DNA from: Uranotaenia lowii
Taxonomy: Eukaryota > Arthropoda > Insecta > Diptera > Culicidae
DNA: 64,000 nucleotides
Direction of reading: 5' to 3'
Assembly (NCBI RefSeq): GCF_029784155.1
Contig: NC_073692.1
Coordinates: 426,727,324 to 426,791,323, forward strand
The position numbers and the translations under genes were made by a program. Positions within the stretch are counted from its first letter, which is position 1; each line of letters starts with the position of its first letter. The notes beneath the pieces were generated by a model. It did no database searches. It saw only the letters and a program-made list of their open reading frames with translations, and was not told where the DNA came from. Positions 1 through 12,536 of the stretch are shown here, one piece after another.

Positions 1-317
1 TTTAGGTCATCTCATAAACTTTGCATGTTATTTGGTCAATTTGGACTTGGTGGCCCACGATTCCCCACCATTTTTCAAAATCCAAAAAATATTGCTTTTT
101 TTCAAACAGTCAGAATTTGGGGAAAATAACTTATTAAAAATTTAAAAATAATACCTTATGATACCTTGAAAATGTAGAAAACCATACCATTTTTTATTTT
201 CATTTTATCTTTTATAATAAAGAAGTTATGGAACAACGAAAAAAAGTGGCCCATGATTCCCCACTCTCCCATACATAATATGTATATATAAAGTATATAT
301 ATTATGTCCTTCGACAC
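1..317. other. AT-rich non-coding stretch
   Basis: I see no gene, splice signal pair or clear repeat boundary here. The stretch is poly-A/poly-T rich with a short alternating TA run near 283-305. Confidence 0.5.
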
Positions 318-600
318 TTGAACAGGCAAAACCCTTTTCGACTTCCCAGCTACGAAAGCCGCTGCCGCCTGATCGACTTCAACACGCTGCAAGCCCGCAG
401 GACCGCCACTCGTGCTGTGCGTCTTTCGTCGCTGATCTGCTTTCTTTCACTTAGCGTCCGATCTCGAGGTTTGAGGAATCGGGATCTTCAGCTCTTCGTT
501 TCAACCGCTTCTCAGAGCATTGTGATTTTTACGTTGCGAGGGATGTATTCCGAAAAATATTTTTTAGTGTTCTAAGTTCAGTGTAGATTTGTATTTGTAG
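318..600 (+). pseudogene. Possible C-terminal remnant of a non-LTR retrotransposon RT ORF
   Basis: The plus-strand reading frame 318-575 contains the string LPSYESRCRLIDFNTLQARR followed by a leucine-rich stretch. This resembles the tail after the RT domain in several insect non-LTR retrotransposons (a LPPYExRLxLIxLxxLxxRR pattern followed by DLL). No RT catalytic motif is present, so at most it is a 3' fragment. The following AT-rich 576-655 could be its 3' UTR. This is recognition by eye only. Confidence 0.35.
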
Positions 601-663
601 TATGTCTCTTAATTTTTAAATATCATTTGGATCAATATATGATCTGTTGATTTTATAATAAAC

Positions 664-2656
664 TAGCTGATTTACCCGGCATTGCTCGGGTTTGCATAAA
701 ATATAAATCAAAATGAGTCTTTGACTTTACGAAATTTTGTTAGCTTTTTATTCAATATGTTTTTTATACTTATTATGAGTAAATTTTACCCATGTTGTGC
801 CATGTATGTAAGCTTTGGAAGTTTTGTTAGTGTTTTTCAAGTTTTGAATGAGAATATTTACTCTGTTTCCCTTTTTCATATTTTTTGAAACACTTATAGT
901 TATGAGGTTCGTATCCATAGAAATTAAAAATTTACCATGGAAGCTTTTTTATTTCATCACGAAAAACATTTTATACCCACCCCTTCTTAAAGGAAGCTTG
1001 AATAGCTTAGGCCTTCTATTTTTTTTTATCTTCAAATGATTAAACTATATTTTTATCTTTCCCACCCCCCATCTAATGAAATCTCTTTTGGAGATGATCT
1101 CCTGGGACGCTATTTGGCAAATGCTCCCCCGTATGCTGTATTCAAGAAAATTCTAAGAAGGCTTCCGAAACTTGTCGCAGCTCGTGGCTTTCAAGTCTTC
1201 CAAGCCAACGGCCATGAGTTCGAATCCCAGTCACGGCATACACAGTAAACTTTTGTGGTTTAGTGATTTGAGAGATTTGTGAGATGCTAGCCATCATATA
1301 CTCGAAAGATGTACGCTTAGAATTAAGTAAAAGGAATCTTTTCGAGGAAACATTAAGTTTCATTGAGATCCTGTATGTGTTTGTATTTGGTTTTTTAAAC
1401 TTGTTGAAGACTCATTTATCATGTTTTCAAATGAATGTGTACTTTTCGTTGTTTTTTCCACACCGTTTAATGATTAGTTTTTCTAAAATGTTCCAAGTTC
1501 CACTAAAAGTTTTTTTAAGTGATCTAAAAGAAATTATCTCGGAAACCAAATCGACCATCTCATGATGTTAAAATAAAAAAAATTGTTTTTTCAATTTTTT
1601 TATTCTTGGAAAAAAAATCTCATTAATTATTGTGAAGAGTGATGAAGTAAAAATTCTTGGAAATAATTTGATTGATTTCGCAGTACTTAATGGTTTAAGT
1701 TTTCGCATAATTGGATGGTAAAATTGAACACATTGATGATCAACATTTATACAAAAGTCATCAGATTGACCGATAAAATTGAATTGCATAAAACTAAAAA
1801 CCTCATACTTAATTTCAAATAAAGTTTCTTGCGTTGGATTTGGTGTTTCCAGATAATGCACGTTAACTTTTTGAGTCCTCCATTTAGATTACTCGACGGC
1901 ATTCAATGCGTTGAAATCACAGCTCTCAACTTATAACTCTGAATTTAATTATTTTACCTTTCTCTATGAGGAATTCTAAAAATACGAAAATGGTTGATTC
2001 TAAAAAGCTTGATTTTAAGAAAATAGCTGAATATGTTTTCAGCACTCAATCCAAATTCATAATGAAGATAAATCATTGCATCCATATTTCACACACTGTT
2101 TATTCTTATAGACTCCGAAGCCCTGCAGCAGTGGTAGGGAGTACTTTGAAAACCACTACAATTCAAGTCAATACATACTTTACAGGTTAGTTGTATTTTT
2201 CAATCCGAAATGTTAGCTCATTATTGCATCCAAAATTCTCGTATCTACCGGTACCACGTGATTTCAGCAGTAGAAGGTACAAAAAACACCCGCCAAAATT
2301 TTCCCTTTCAAATCTTTAACGCTCAGCAAGCTTTGATTTACTTTCCAGTACACGTGAACTCTGGATAGTCGTTTCTTACGCCCGGCCCGTGGTGATGGTG
2401 AAAACAACCCGCCAAAGGAAACGAATATCGGCTGCCAAATGGGTGCCATGACTTTTGATTTGTGGTAATAAAAACAAAAGTTGTATGGGAGGGTCCCTTT
2501 TCTTAGGTGGGAGGGGCTCAGAACTATCACTAAAACCTTACCCTGGCCCAAATCCACCTCTGTACCAAATTTCAGGCTGATCGGTTAAGCGGTGTGGATT
2601 TGTATAAGGTGCATACAAACAAACATATATAGTCCAACTCATCTTTATATATTAGA
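664..2656. mobile_element. Composite repeat beginning CTAGCTGATTTACCCGGC, class uncertain
   Basis: The left end (around 664) matches a type of interspersed repeat very common in insect genomes that begins ACTAGCTGA..ACCCGGC. The right part (2545-2650) has the matching kind of tail: a 'gtaccaaatttcaggctgat' segment, then GTATAAGGTGCATACAAACA and an AT-rich end. ATAAACT occurs just outside both ends (about 659-665 and 2657-2663) and may be a target duplication. A SINE copy lies inside. The middle is too diverged to describe. I cannot say whether this is one element or two abutting ones. Confidence 0.4.
1150..1390 (+). mobile_element. tRNA-derived SINE (family A), copy 1
   Basis: A tRNA-like head ends in a B-box-like GAGTTCGAATCCC at about 1216-1228, followed by agtcacggcatacacag. 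A body includes gagatgctagcc and agatgtacgctta. The same order of blocks recurs at 26771, 56884 and, inverted, at 27340. The A-box half is weak in this copy. It is nested in the composite repeat of 664-2656. Confidence 0.6.
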
Positions 2657-3310
2657 AGATAAACTGTTTTCATGTTAGTTGACCTGACCTTCTCAAATTA
2701 TGATACTATGAATTTGCTATGAAGTTTTAAAATAACGTTCACACTTGAAAATATCTTAGTTTCGAACGTTTTGTGGTGCGCGTGTCCCGGGATGCCAGAT
2801 AAATCTTTGACGTTTTGTAATTAGGAAAAAATGTAAACAAAAAGGTGAAAATCTTCGATAAATTTAGTACTCATTTTACTATGGATTTTCTCTTCAGAGA
2901 TCTCAAAAAAGTAAGTAGAATTATTTTTGAGGTCTTCTTCTAGTATTTCAAGCCTTTTTTGAAAAAAATATAGATCACTACTTAGGGGCCGTCCATAAAT
3001 GATGCCACGCAAAATTTGGAAAAAATTTAAAAACACAACAAGGAAAAAACTGATTTAAAAAATTGTAATTTTATCCTAGAAATAATCTATCCAGAAAACA
3101 AAAGTAACAAATTTGAAAATTTTTTCTGGAATGAACGGAGTGTTTGAGTTGTCTTTTGTACTGGAAGAAGATTTAAAATTATTTAGATTTTTTACAGATT
3201 TATTCAAGTGTCGTATTCCATTTATGAAAAGTACACTTCTGAAATGTTTGCTCTTAAGTGAGAACTGTTTGCACATTTTTCGTACATTTGAAAAAAATTA
3301 AATCCTTTTC
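2657..3310. other. Non-coding, decayed repeats
   Basis: No gene is supported. At 2984-3012 there is a GGGGCCGTCCATAAATGATG block. This is one arm of the small stem-loop repeats of the 'GGCCGTCCATAAA' type that appear more completely near 43430-43870. Confidence 0.4.
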
Positions 3311-4890
3311 CGTCGGCGTGTCTTGCAAGTACCTTCTCATAACAACATTTTGCCCACTTATTCTAATTTTACTACTGACGACGAATATCTTCCTGTTCTA
3401 CCGCTGAATGAGAATGGATTCCATTTCACTTCAATCGACTCCAACGATATCGTAATAGCAATTCATTCAATCAAATCTAACGCAATGGGTCCAGATCAAA
3501 TTACGCTGAAATTTGTAAAAATTCTCTTACCATCTTTGTTGAATCCTCATTGTAAGCTTTTGAACATCATTATCAGATCAAATAAATTCCCATTAGCATG
3601 GAAGGTAACTAAAATCCTATCTATAAAGAAAAAATCTAGTAGTAAAGACCTTTCGAACCTTCGTCCTATTAGTATCCTTTGCGTTCTCTCTAAAGTCTTC
3701 GAGCGTGTGCTGAAATTACAAATTCAATCCTTTTTAAATTCCTGTAATCTACTTAGCGAGTATCAGTAAGGATTCAGATCTAAGCATAGTACCACTACAG
3801 CGTTAGCTAAAGTGCTCGACGATATATTCATAGCAAAGTGGACAAGAAGCATCTGTCCGTATTGCTGACGATAGATTTCTCAAAAGCATTCGATAAAGTC
3901 TCACATGTTAAACTTCTATTCGCATGCTTTTAATACTTCACCAGACTGTTTTATTAATACGTTGAATACCGACTTACAAAACGTACACAGCTGGTCTCAA
4001 AGGAATCGATTGCCTATTAACAGCGATAAAACCAAAGCAATGCTTTTCTCGGCATCGCACAATATTTCAAGTTTACCACCACTTCGAATTGGCAATGACA
4101 ACATCGCATACGTAGATAGCCTAACAAATCTTGGTGTAATAATTCAAAACAACCAGCAATGGACATCGTTTGTTAATGCCCAGTGTTCGAAAATTTATAG
4201 AACGTTACGTATGCTAAGGTTCACTTCACATTTTTTACCTGTAAACATAAAACTAATACTGGTGAAAACTCTTATAATCCCGCATATGATATTTGGAGCC
4301 GAATTTCTAGTCGGCGCGCCTTTGCTTATAATGAACCGGCTTAAAGTGGCATTACACAGTTGCATTCGTTTCATCTTCAATTTATCTCGTTACCATAGAG
4401 TAAGTCATCATCAATCACATGTTTTAGGAACATCTTTCGATAATTTTTATAAATTGAGATCTAGTATTTTTATCTATAAAATCATCAACTCAAGAAGTCC
4501 AACTTATTTACTAAGCAAGTTTATTCTTCTTAGAAGTAATCGCTTATTTAATTTTTCAATACCACGTCATTACACTGAAAGCTACAATAAAACAATTTTG
4601 TTCAAGGGCATAGCTGTTTGGAATGATCTTCCAAACAGTATAAAAACGAGTAACACTTTAAATTTATTTCGGAGAAAGTGTCATAGCTTTTTCAATGGGG
4701 GGAATCAGTAAGTTTTTGCCCCAGATGTATACTTAGAGAATAGTTAGAATAGATATAGTTATAAGGAATCTTTTGAATACAAACTTAGCAGCACTAAATG
4801 TAGTATTAATAAAGGAATTTATTTACCTTACACTACATGTTCAATGAATAAATAAATAAATCAATAAATAAATAAATAATTAATAAAAAT
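3310..4890 (+). pseudogene. Decayed CR1-like non-LTR retrotransposon (RT remnant)
   Basis: Two reading frames carry reverse transcriptase pieces. The first (3323-3769) has MGPDQITLKFVK, then LRPISILCVLSKVFERVL, and breaks at a stop just before GFRSKHSTTTALAKVLDDIF. A short later piece reads SKAFDKVSH. The second frame (3905-4711) has the post-RT region, with SDKTKAMLFSA, a LGV segment and the typical ending AVWNDLPNSI..NLFRRKCHSFF. The segment between SKAFDKV and the post-RT region, which should hold the FADD/YADD catalytic box, is missing, so it cannot be active. The element ends in an AATA-type simple repeat (about 4845-4885), as many CR1/L2-group elements do. Clade assignment is by eye. 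Confidence 0.75.
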
Positions 4891-6070
4891 TACATAAGGA
4901 GCTAATTCCCTTTAAATTATATGCCTGTTCCTAAAAGCTCTAAACTCTACTATGGAAGATTTTGTGTCGCTACTGTTTGGTTATTATCTCCCATTATCAG
5001 CGTATAGCGACCCTTGTTTAAAATTGATTAACTTTGATAGAAAATTTAAAATAGATACATTGCAAATAAAAAAAAACACCTTTTATAAGAACCCCTTACT
5101 TAACTTAACACCTGAAGCAATAATTTAGAAAGAATAGGAAACAACAACGTAAGAAAAACTACATCATTACACTTGAAAACTTCTTAAATGTTCACGCAGC
5201 TCTCATGTCAAACATTTTTTTTTTTTTTTTTTTTTTATACGGGATTTTCATCCTCTGGGATGATTCATCCCTAACCCATGTCAAACATCTATGCCTTGCG
5301 TCAATTTATAGCAAATATCTATACAGCAGAAATTTGTGCTCGTTTAGTCATCATTCTCACTCGGGACACGAATACGATCCAAACGAGTCTCGGTAACGCA
5401 CCTAACGCTTATAGAAAATCAACCTTTCAATCTTCACTGTGACAGCCAACATAGCTTTTTTCCTCTGTGTTCCCTTTCGCGTCCCACTCCGCCTATCAAA
5501 CAGTTGTTGAGCAAACAGCTGGCAGCTTTATGGAAGGTGTTTGATGCTAGCTCAACGGCCCTTGCAGCTTGGATGTCTTTCTGAAAATTAGTTCCGTATG
5601 ACGGATGACTTGGAGTAGTATTACTAAATATTTACAATAATCTTGGGATGTGGTTGAGCTGCAGAAAGTTTGTAGACTTAATAGGAAGTTTTATTTCAAG
5701 GCAGGCATAGTGAATCGTATACATGTTGATAAAATAGTTATCGATGGAATGTGCAACATGGTAGAAACGAGAAAGTGGAACCTAGAATTCAAGCAGCGAA
5801 GATTACCAAATTGTTCAATACCCTGAGTGTGTTTTCGTAGATGACTCTTTCCCGTTTCATAAGTAATATCAATATCAATCGCGAAAAAATGACAACACTT
5901 TAAAAGCGAAGTGTAATAATTCCTTGTTTGAAATAAATTTTTGTTTTGCGAATGACATCATCTCTCGGAAGATGTAATGTCGGAGGCTGTCAAAATTGAG
6001 CAAAGTTGGATATGCTTAAGTTTGGATACAAAATAGTTCGAATGTAGTAAAATAAATTGCAGTTTTCAAA
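4891..6070. other. Intergenic and presumed 5' flank/5' UTR of the host gene at 6071
   Basis: No coding region or clear repeat is recognised except a poly(T) run at 5215-5236. An in-frame TAA (6050-6052) a few codons before the ATG at 6071 supports that ATG as the start. A promoter cannot be placed by eye. Confidence 0.4.
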
Positions 6071-8011
6071 ATGGAGCAAAAATCAAATATGCAGTGCAAT
6101 ATTAAGGAACAGCCCTCGGATCGAGAATCGGAGGAGCTGGAACAAGAAAAGGTGGATTTGAGTCCCGAAAACTCCAAAAAGAGTGACAATTCACCTGCTG
6201 ATGATACTTTTTCTAAGCTGGCTGCAGATGCAGATAATGGAGAGAAATTACAATGCATGACTGGTACTTTATATGATGGAGAGAGTGCAAGTTATAGTGC
6301 AAAATCAAGTTCGTCAAAGCGTGAAATTGAAAATAATGCTTGTGACGATATTGAAGTGCGGAATGCATTAGCATTTACTATTGATTTCGGAGATGGTCGG
6401 AAGCAGGTTGATCAACAAAGGCACGAGAAAATGCTTGAGCGTTTTCAAAATCGTCACAGACGAGGAGTGTCTTTATCAAAATTAGAAACCCAGTCAGCTT
6501 CTTCTTCAACAACGATAAGACCACCACAGACTGCAAATCTACCAAGAAAACATCAGCAGCCTTTGTCGAATGAGCAAGTAGAAGTGAAACTACGAGATAA
6601 AAGTACATCTTCGAGAGCTGCGAGAAATTCACGACACAGTTGGAGTCCCAGAACCAGTATTACCGATGTAGCCACCAAAGTATCATCGAAACAAACGAAA
6701 GCCCTCAATAAATTTGCTCCAAAATCAACCACCCTCCAGATGGCTTTCGAACAACAACACATTTCCTGTTCCAGTTCCGAGCAAAATGCGGAAAGTATGG
6801 ATTCGTCTATCGGAATCCATTGTAGTCAACCTCCGTTAGAAAATTTTAACAGCGAAAAGGACGACAGTGTAAGTGAAGCAGGAACTTACACGCTAGATGG
6901 TGATAATTATACAGAAGAACAAAAAGAGAGAATGAACATAGACCGTATACCAGTCAGTAGCACTCATGAGTCGAACCAGAAATCACTTTTCACAATAGAA
7001 TCAGTTCCATCAATTCCAAAGCGGCCAACGAATTTTCAAGAAGAACTAGAAGTTATTGACTTAGATCAAGCATATTTTGATAACCAACCTGCTACTCGAA
7101 AGAAACCCAACGTTTTGGAAGTCGATCTGGCACACGAATCAACTTTGTCAACAACACATAAACCTAAACAGTCTTATTTGGAAAAACTTAAAACTAGAGT
7201 TAGAAATATAACACACAAACATAAATCGTACGAAGGAAACGTCGTCAAAGAAGTGAAAGCTTCTCCTGATCAGGGCACATTCACTTCAGTAACTACAAGT
7301 GGAATTCTTAGTATTAAACCGTCTTTGGAAAGCCATCCGCGTTTGCAAAGAAGAAATAGTCTCACAAAAGCTCACATTGATAGTTCCGAATATGTGGAGG
7401 GTAGAGCAAACCTCAACATTCATAGGAAAAATGATGAACCCAAAATACTCAACTGCTACACCGATTCAGAGAAGGCAATTGAAAAAATAAACTACCGAAG
7501 CTCAAATGTTAATCAACCAGTAGACAGTTCTACCATAAGTTCAGCAGTGAGTAAAAAAGATTGGATTCAAGAGTGGGCCAAGAATGCTCGAGAATATTCC
7601 AGACACACAGATGATGCGAATCTAGCAGATTCGGCGATGACTCAAAGCTACAACTTCGAGAAGAAGAATCAATTCGGCTACGATTACAATATCGATATGA
7701 CCAAAAGTGATTATTACGATTCGAAAAAGTACGACCAACTCGAGGACAACATGAACAAGTATCATCTGAGTAAGAAACAACGAGATCTGTTGTTCAACAA
7801 CACCAGCAACAGTGAACCTACCATTCAACAGGACTATGTTGGATACGGTGGCGACGATAAGAACTTTATCCGTTGTGGAAGTTTGCGGCAGTCGGGAAAA
7901 ATTGGTGCCTCCAAACCTCCCATGAGCCCTAGCAAGATTCCGTCGCCGGTGTGCTCCACGGGGCGTGCAAGAAGCGTCAGTCGGAACCGCAGCCTACAAG
8001 GAAGTAATTCG
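6071..8011 (+). CDS. Host gene 1, exon 1: N-terminal 647 residues of a large Ser-rich disordered protein
   Basis: The ORF opens at ATG 6071 (context CAAAATGG, in-frame stop just upstream) and runs open for 647 codons to a donor, TCG|GTGAGT, at 8011/8012 in phase 0. The protein is rich in Ser, Lys, Asn and acidic residues. Its most structured-looking block is ALAFTIDFGDG followed by ERFQNRHRRGVSLSKLE (about residues 97-138). A basic SPSKIPSPV and RSVSRNRS region lies at the end. No enzyme motif, signal peptide or membrane span is visible. With exons 8130-9594, 27873-28020 and 28077-28257 the frame gives 1,244 residues. The AFTIDF block and Ser-rich layout loosely recall CEP170-type centrosomal proteins, but no FHA domain is present and I do not claim that identity. 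Confidence 0.85.
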
Positions 8012-8129
8012 GTGAGTGATTGAAAAGTCATTTCATTTAAGGATTTCATTTTTAATTTCGTTTTGCAACTATTATTCAAAAGGCCGTCATGATTATCAAA
8101 CTTAAGTTCATGTATTATTTTTATTACAG
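8012..8129 (+). other. Intron 1 of host gene 1 (118 bp)
   Basis: GTGAGT donor at 8012 and TTATTACAG acceptor ending at 8129. It is phase 0 on both sides: the upstream exon ends with a complete TCG codon and the downstream exon starts GAT ATA TCA ATG. Reading into the intron meets a TGA at 8021-8023, which is why the open frame appears to end there. Confidence 0.9.
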
Positions 8130-9594
8130 GATATATCAATGAATGAGACTGAAATGTATTTGCATAAGACTGCTGCAGCGATATCAACTTTGCAAAATCT
8201 GCACAGAAGGAATTCTCAAAGAAGCGCTTCGTTGCACAATTCTTCCCACTCCAGCCCCATGAGCCCAGCTTCGCGTCATATGTCGCCGAAGATATCTCCC
8301 ATGAACAGCCTCCGTTCTCCAATACGTCCAGTGAATGCATTCGATGTAGACTGCCAAATATACCCGAGGCAGCATCAATCACTGTTGAGTCGACAGCAGC
8401 AAAACCCAATGCTTAACCACAGAAGGAATCTTTCGTTCGACAATTCCGACTATTATGAAAATATGCTATCTGGCATGAACGACCAACTAGCGAATAGTTA
8501 CGATACTCAGCAATTGAATGCAATGTTAGAGTTTAAAAAACACACGCGACATAATTCTTTCGAAGGAATAACCACCCTACCGCCAAAACCATTAAAATGT
8601 TCTCAAAAACTAGGAATATCAACGACTATCGGTCGGGATATTCAAATTCAACCTGGAAATTCTATCGAGTATGATGATGATGATGATGACAACATTTTAG
8701 TCGTATCGACAGATCTACGCAATATGTCACTGGGCGCAAAGAAGGAAGATTTCTCAACACGCAAAAAGCAGGCGCCGATATCAAAAATTGAGCCAGTACC
8801 AAAAGGTCTGGCAGCTTCCGCAATAGATACGGCTCACAACTCTTCTCCCATAAAGAGGTCGAGCTCGTTTTCGGTCAAATCATTAAAAGGAATCACACCG
8901 ACGCACACTCCAAAAATGTCCACGAAAAAACAAGTTGGAAATGTACAGATTCAAAAATCGGCCAGTAGCACTAGTTTTAAAAAACTTGTTACCGATTACA
9001 ATACCTATGATAATGATTTATACATCAACAACGATGACGATCTAGAACTAGACAACGATCTATCTTCGAACTCAGAACTAAGCGACAAGGAAGAAGCGGC
9101 CGCGAAATCTGAAAAGCAAAGCATAACGAACACGCGAGGCAACAAGACGTTCCAGATGAGGGTGGAACAGAACAGGAAGATAGCCATGGCAGGCAAACAA
9201 GGCGCCGCAGCTTGTCCGAACACGCCAGAACCTCCACGCAGAGCACTAAACATCAAAGGTGCGGTGCGTGATCGATCGTCCATGCCCAGGGATTCTAGCC
9301 TGAACCGCATGAAACAAGACATGACGATGTCCCGTAAAAGCGTTACTAAGGAGCTGGTCTCAAAAGAGCCTGCCTCAAAAACAAAGGTTCAGCCAAAATA
9401 TATGGACATCTCAAAGTATAAAACAAACAACAGTGCTAATTTCCTGAAGAAAGACGAAACGAAAAGCTATCTGTTCAAGCCAGATTTAAAGAAAAGCCCC
9501 AGCACTTCTTCCGTTTCGATGGCCAGAGCCGATCCGAACAGAATCAGCGTGAGGAGTGTCAAATCTGCTGGACCCAAACCGGGGAAGAAAGAAG
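8130..9594 (+). CDS. Host gene 1, exon 2: central region, low complexity
   Basis: This continues the frame of exon 1 after a 118-bp intron. It encodes about 488 residues including MNETEMYLHKTAAAISTLQN (a possible short helix), a SSPMSPASRHMSPK phospho-site-like Ser-Pro stretch, a run of seven Asp (near 8671-8691), and Lys/Ser-rich repeats such as ..RSVKSAGPKPGKKE. The exon ends GAAG|GTAAGG at 9594, leaving one base (phase 1). That base is completed by the CA at 27873, more than 18 kb away. The frame therefore goes open through the donor only to a TGA at 9609-9611. The content suggests a regulatory or scaffold protein, probably phosphorylated; function is not known. Confidence 0.85.
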
Positions 9595-9611
9595 GTAAGG
9601 CAGAAACATGA

Positions 9612-10804
9612 CGAGTTAAAGACTGAAATTTAAAAAAAAATCCTACTAAAGTATTTATAAAATCAAAAAACAAAAATCTAAAACTAAAACTGAAAATTGA
9701 AATTCATTGTAAATTTATAAAACTTGAACATTAAACACAAAAATTCAAATTGACTAGTCAAATAGAAAAAACTATTTAGATAAAAATATATACCATATTT
9801 CTCATCTTTAAAAAAAATCAATCGTTAAAATCGTTAACATCATTGGAATCATAAAAAAAGGTTTAAATCGTTAAAATTATTGAAGTCAAAATTGTTAAAC
9901 CCGTTAAAATCATTTGATTTGTTAACATCATTTGGATCTTTGAAATCGTGGAAGTAGGCGATGCCAAATTGACACCGCACGCGTTTTTTTTCGCTCTTCT
10001 AATAATTCCGATAATTTTCGTTTTTCAATCCAATAAATCTAAATAAATTGAAAATTAGTGGTATCAATGTGTGGCCGGGTGTTCACAGCAGGGATGGCCA
10101 CCGAGATAAGTGCTCCAAGTTTAAGGACGTGGTCTTTCGGAGTGGTTTATTTGCCTCATGGTATCGAAAGAACCTTGCTTTATAGCGGTGTTGTTGTTCG
10201 TGTCGGTACTTGGATTTCGTTTTTCATTCAATGGGCCTAAAGTGATTGTTTTTTTTTTTTAAAGAGGTTAAGGATGTATAAATTTGGTCTTGTTGAATCC
10301 TACGATTTCAATGCAAAGTTTAACTGTAAATTTGCGCTCGGAATGCCGGATCCTTCTGTTGCAAAAAGTGGTCAATTCTATGGTTCTGGAGGTTGGGATA
10401 GAAAGATTATGTTGTCTAAGTGAAAGTGATAGAGAAGTGACATTACCCTGTGGAGTTGTTGTGAAAAAACTCAAATAGCCAAACTAATTTGACAACAAGC
10501 TTATACAAATTGCCTTATTAATATTTTGTCCCCCGAGCTCGAGAGGGAAATTGTACTGCTTCGATTGGAAAATGTTAGAAAATTCAACACTCTTGGCGAG
10601 GAACTTTGGTGAGATTGTTTAATGTTTCATTTATTATATCATTCATCAATCCTATTTGCCATGTAGGATCTCCTCAATTGCACCCTTCCCGTTCCTATCT
10701 GAAACAGCTTTATGGGTCGTATGAGTTCTCTGCACCTAAACAGTTATTTTACTGTTTCAGATTTTGTTCTTGTTCTTGTTCTTCTCGATGCTCAACTTCA
10801 CATT
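9612..10804. other. Intronic sequence without recognised features
   Basis: AT-rich sequence with short repeated phrases (ATCGTTAAAATC-type runs around 9820-9950). A more GC-balanced patch at 10050-10800 has short ORFs that match nothing I recognise; it may be a decayed element. Confidence 0.35.
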
Positions 10805-11500
10805 AAAAAGTGTGTTGATAAATTGCACAAGGCCACAAAAGTAAAAAATTTCTAAGGGGCGAAGAATTTATAGCTAATTTTCTTTAACTCATTAGATCCA
10901 GAAATGCAATAGATTTTTTCTATCGGCTTATGTGCTTTTTAAATAACTTTCAAAAATACCTAAAAATTATCTAAGAAAATTAGGAACTTTTTGAACACAT
11001 TACAAACAAAATTTTAATTCCATTATGAACTTTTTCTAAGCCTGCAAGTTATTTTGACTTCTACAAAAAATGTTAGACAAGTATTCTATTTGTTTACTTT
11101 GTGTTTAATAACGGAATTTTAAGGATTTTTTAAAAGCATTTCAATCAAAATTTAATTTTTGATTTATTTTTAAAGCAAAAATTAATCATAGGTTTAGTTA
11201 AATAAAACCATTTTTTTCAAACTTTTTTCAGTAATGTCGGAAATAATTGTAATGATATCTTCCCAATTTTTAAAAACTGTAGAATTTAATTTTTTATTAG
11301 ATTATTCATCATCATCATCATGATCAATTTTTTTTCCTTAATCAAATGAAGTAGGTATATGAAACAAATTCAGAATCAGTTTTTTCATTCATGAAGATTC
11401 TTTAGTTAATCAGTTATCAATGACTGATTTCACTTATTATTGGCGATAGACAAAATCTGTGTAAAGATATGAGTTCAGGAAATTTCTGGAAAATTCAAAA
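10805..11500 (+). repeat. Unclassified dispersed AT-rich repeat (family U), copy 1
   Basis: The order of short conserved blocks is shared with 35320-36000 and 53600-54250. It starts with a GATAAATTGCACAA..CCACAAA block, then AGCTAATTTT, then CAAGTTATTTTGACTTCTAC, then AAATAAAACC, then a TAATGTCGGAAATAATTGTAATGAT block, and in this copy AGAATCAG..GTTAATCAGTTATCAAT. It has no terminal inverted repeat, no ORF and no RT motif. Confidence 0.5.
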
Positions 11501-12536
11501 TCTACCAAATTAACATAGGTACCGTGATCCGGGGTAATATTGATTCCTTTTTTTAATATTTTTCGATTATTTTTTCTGTAAAGGGGAATGTGGCATGTTT
11601 CACATTTCTTAAATCAGTACTGGACACCTTTGAACGTAAAACATGGTTGCAGAAATTTATTACACTCCTATAAAATCGATTTCATCTCTGTTTTCAATTT
11701 GAAGCTTTAGGGTAAGATTGATCAGTCTCTATTTTGACGGTTTTAAAGAGTTTTCTTGATCATAAAGGATAAAAAAAACACTTTCATAATATTTACAAAT
11801 GCAAGTTTATCAATTTAGTTTGCTTTCTAACGTTTTCTTTAAAAAAAATTATATTCGAAAAAAGAACTTTTCTGATGCATACATTTAGGGGCAAAAATTA
11901 AAATAATTGCTAAATAGTTTGAGCTACATTATTCAAATGAAATTTTACCTTCACATATTCCTCTAGGCCCTCCCACTATTTCCATTTCAATTTAACCATT
12001 TGATAGAGTTCCTATGCAATTGTCGAATACGGGCTTACTCTTGGAAAATGTCCTTATTTTTTACATATCAAAAATTTATCACTAAATGCTATAAAAATAG
12101 CACTATAACTATACACACACAAATAAAAAAAAAGTTCATTCACTTTCAACAACTTGTTTGCTTCTAAATCCTTTTTGGTTTCATCAAGAGAGCTGTTTGT
12201 TTGCGAGACTTGGATAAAATAGATATTTTGGATTTATTTTAGATTTTGAAATTACATTTCTACTAACAGAAAAAAATTTCAAATACAAACAAAATTTTGC
12301 CAATTTGATGCTCAATTAATAGGCTTTCAAACGCAGAAATCAGTTTCCAAAAATTTCCACTTCCATCTGTACCGTTAAGCCGTCAACACGTACGCCGGAG
12401 CATCGTATCGTTGCTGTGTACCTGCAGGAACATTTTACATTATTTATTTTTTCCTTACCTGTATTTCAATCAGCACTTTTCAGTGCTAAAATTATTTTCA
12501 TTTTCTTTTATTCATATTTTCTCTTTTCTTTCCAGC

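Noticed and set aside
12411..12536. Earlier ATG of LINE ORF1
   Set aside because: The extra 42 residues are hydrophobic, U-rich leader-like and unlike ORF1 proteins; ATG 12537 begins a typical basic N-terminus.
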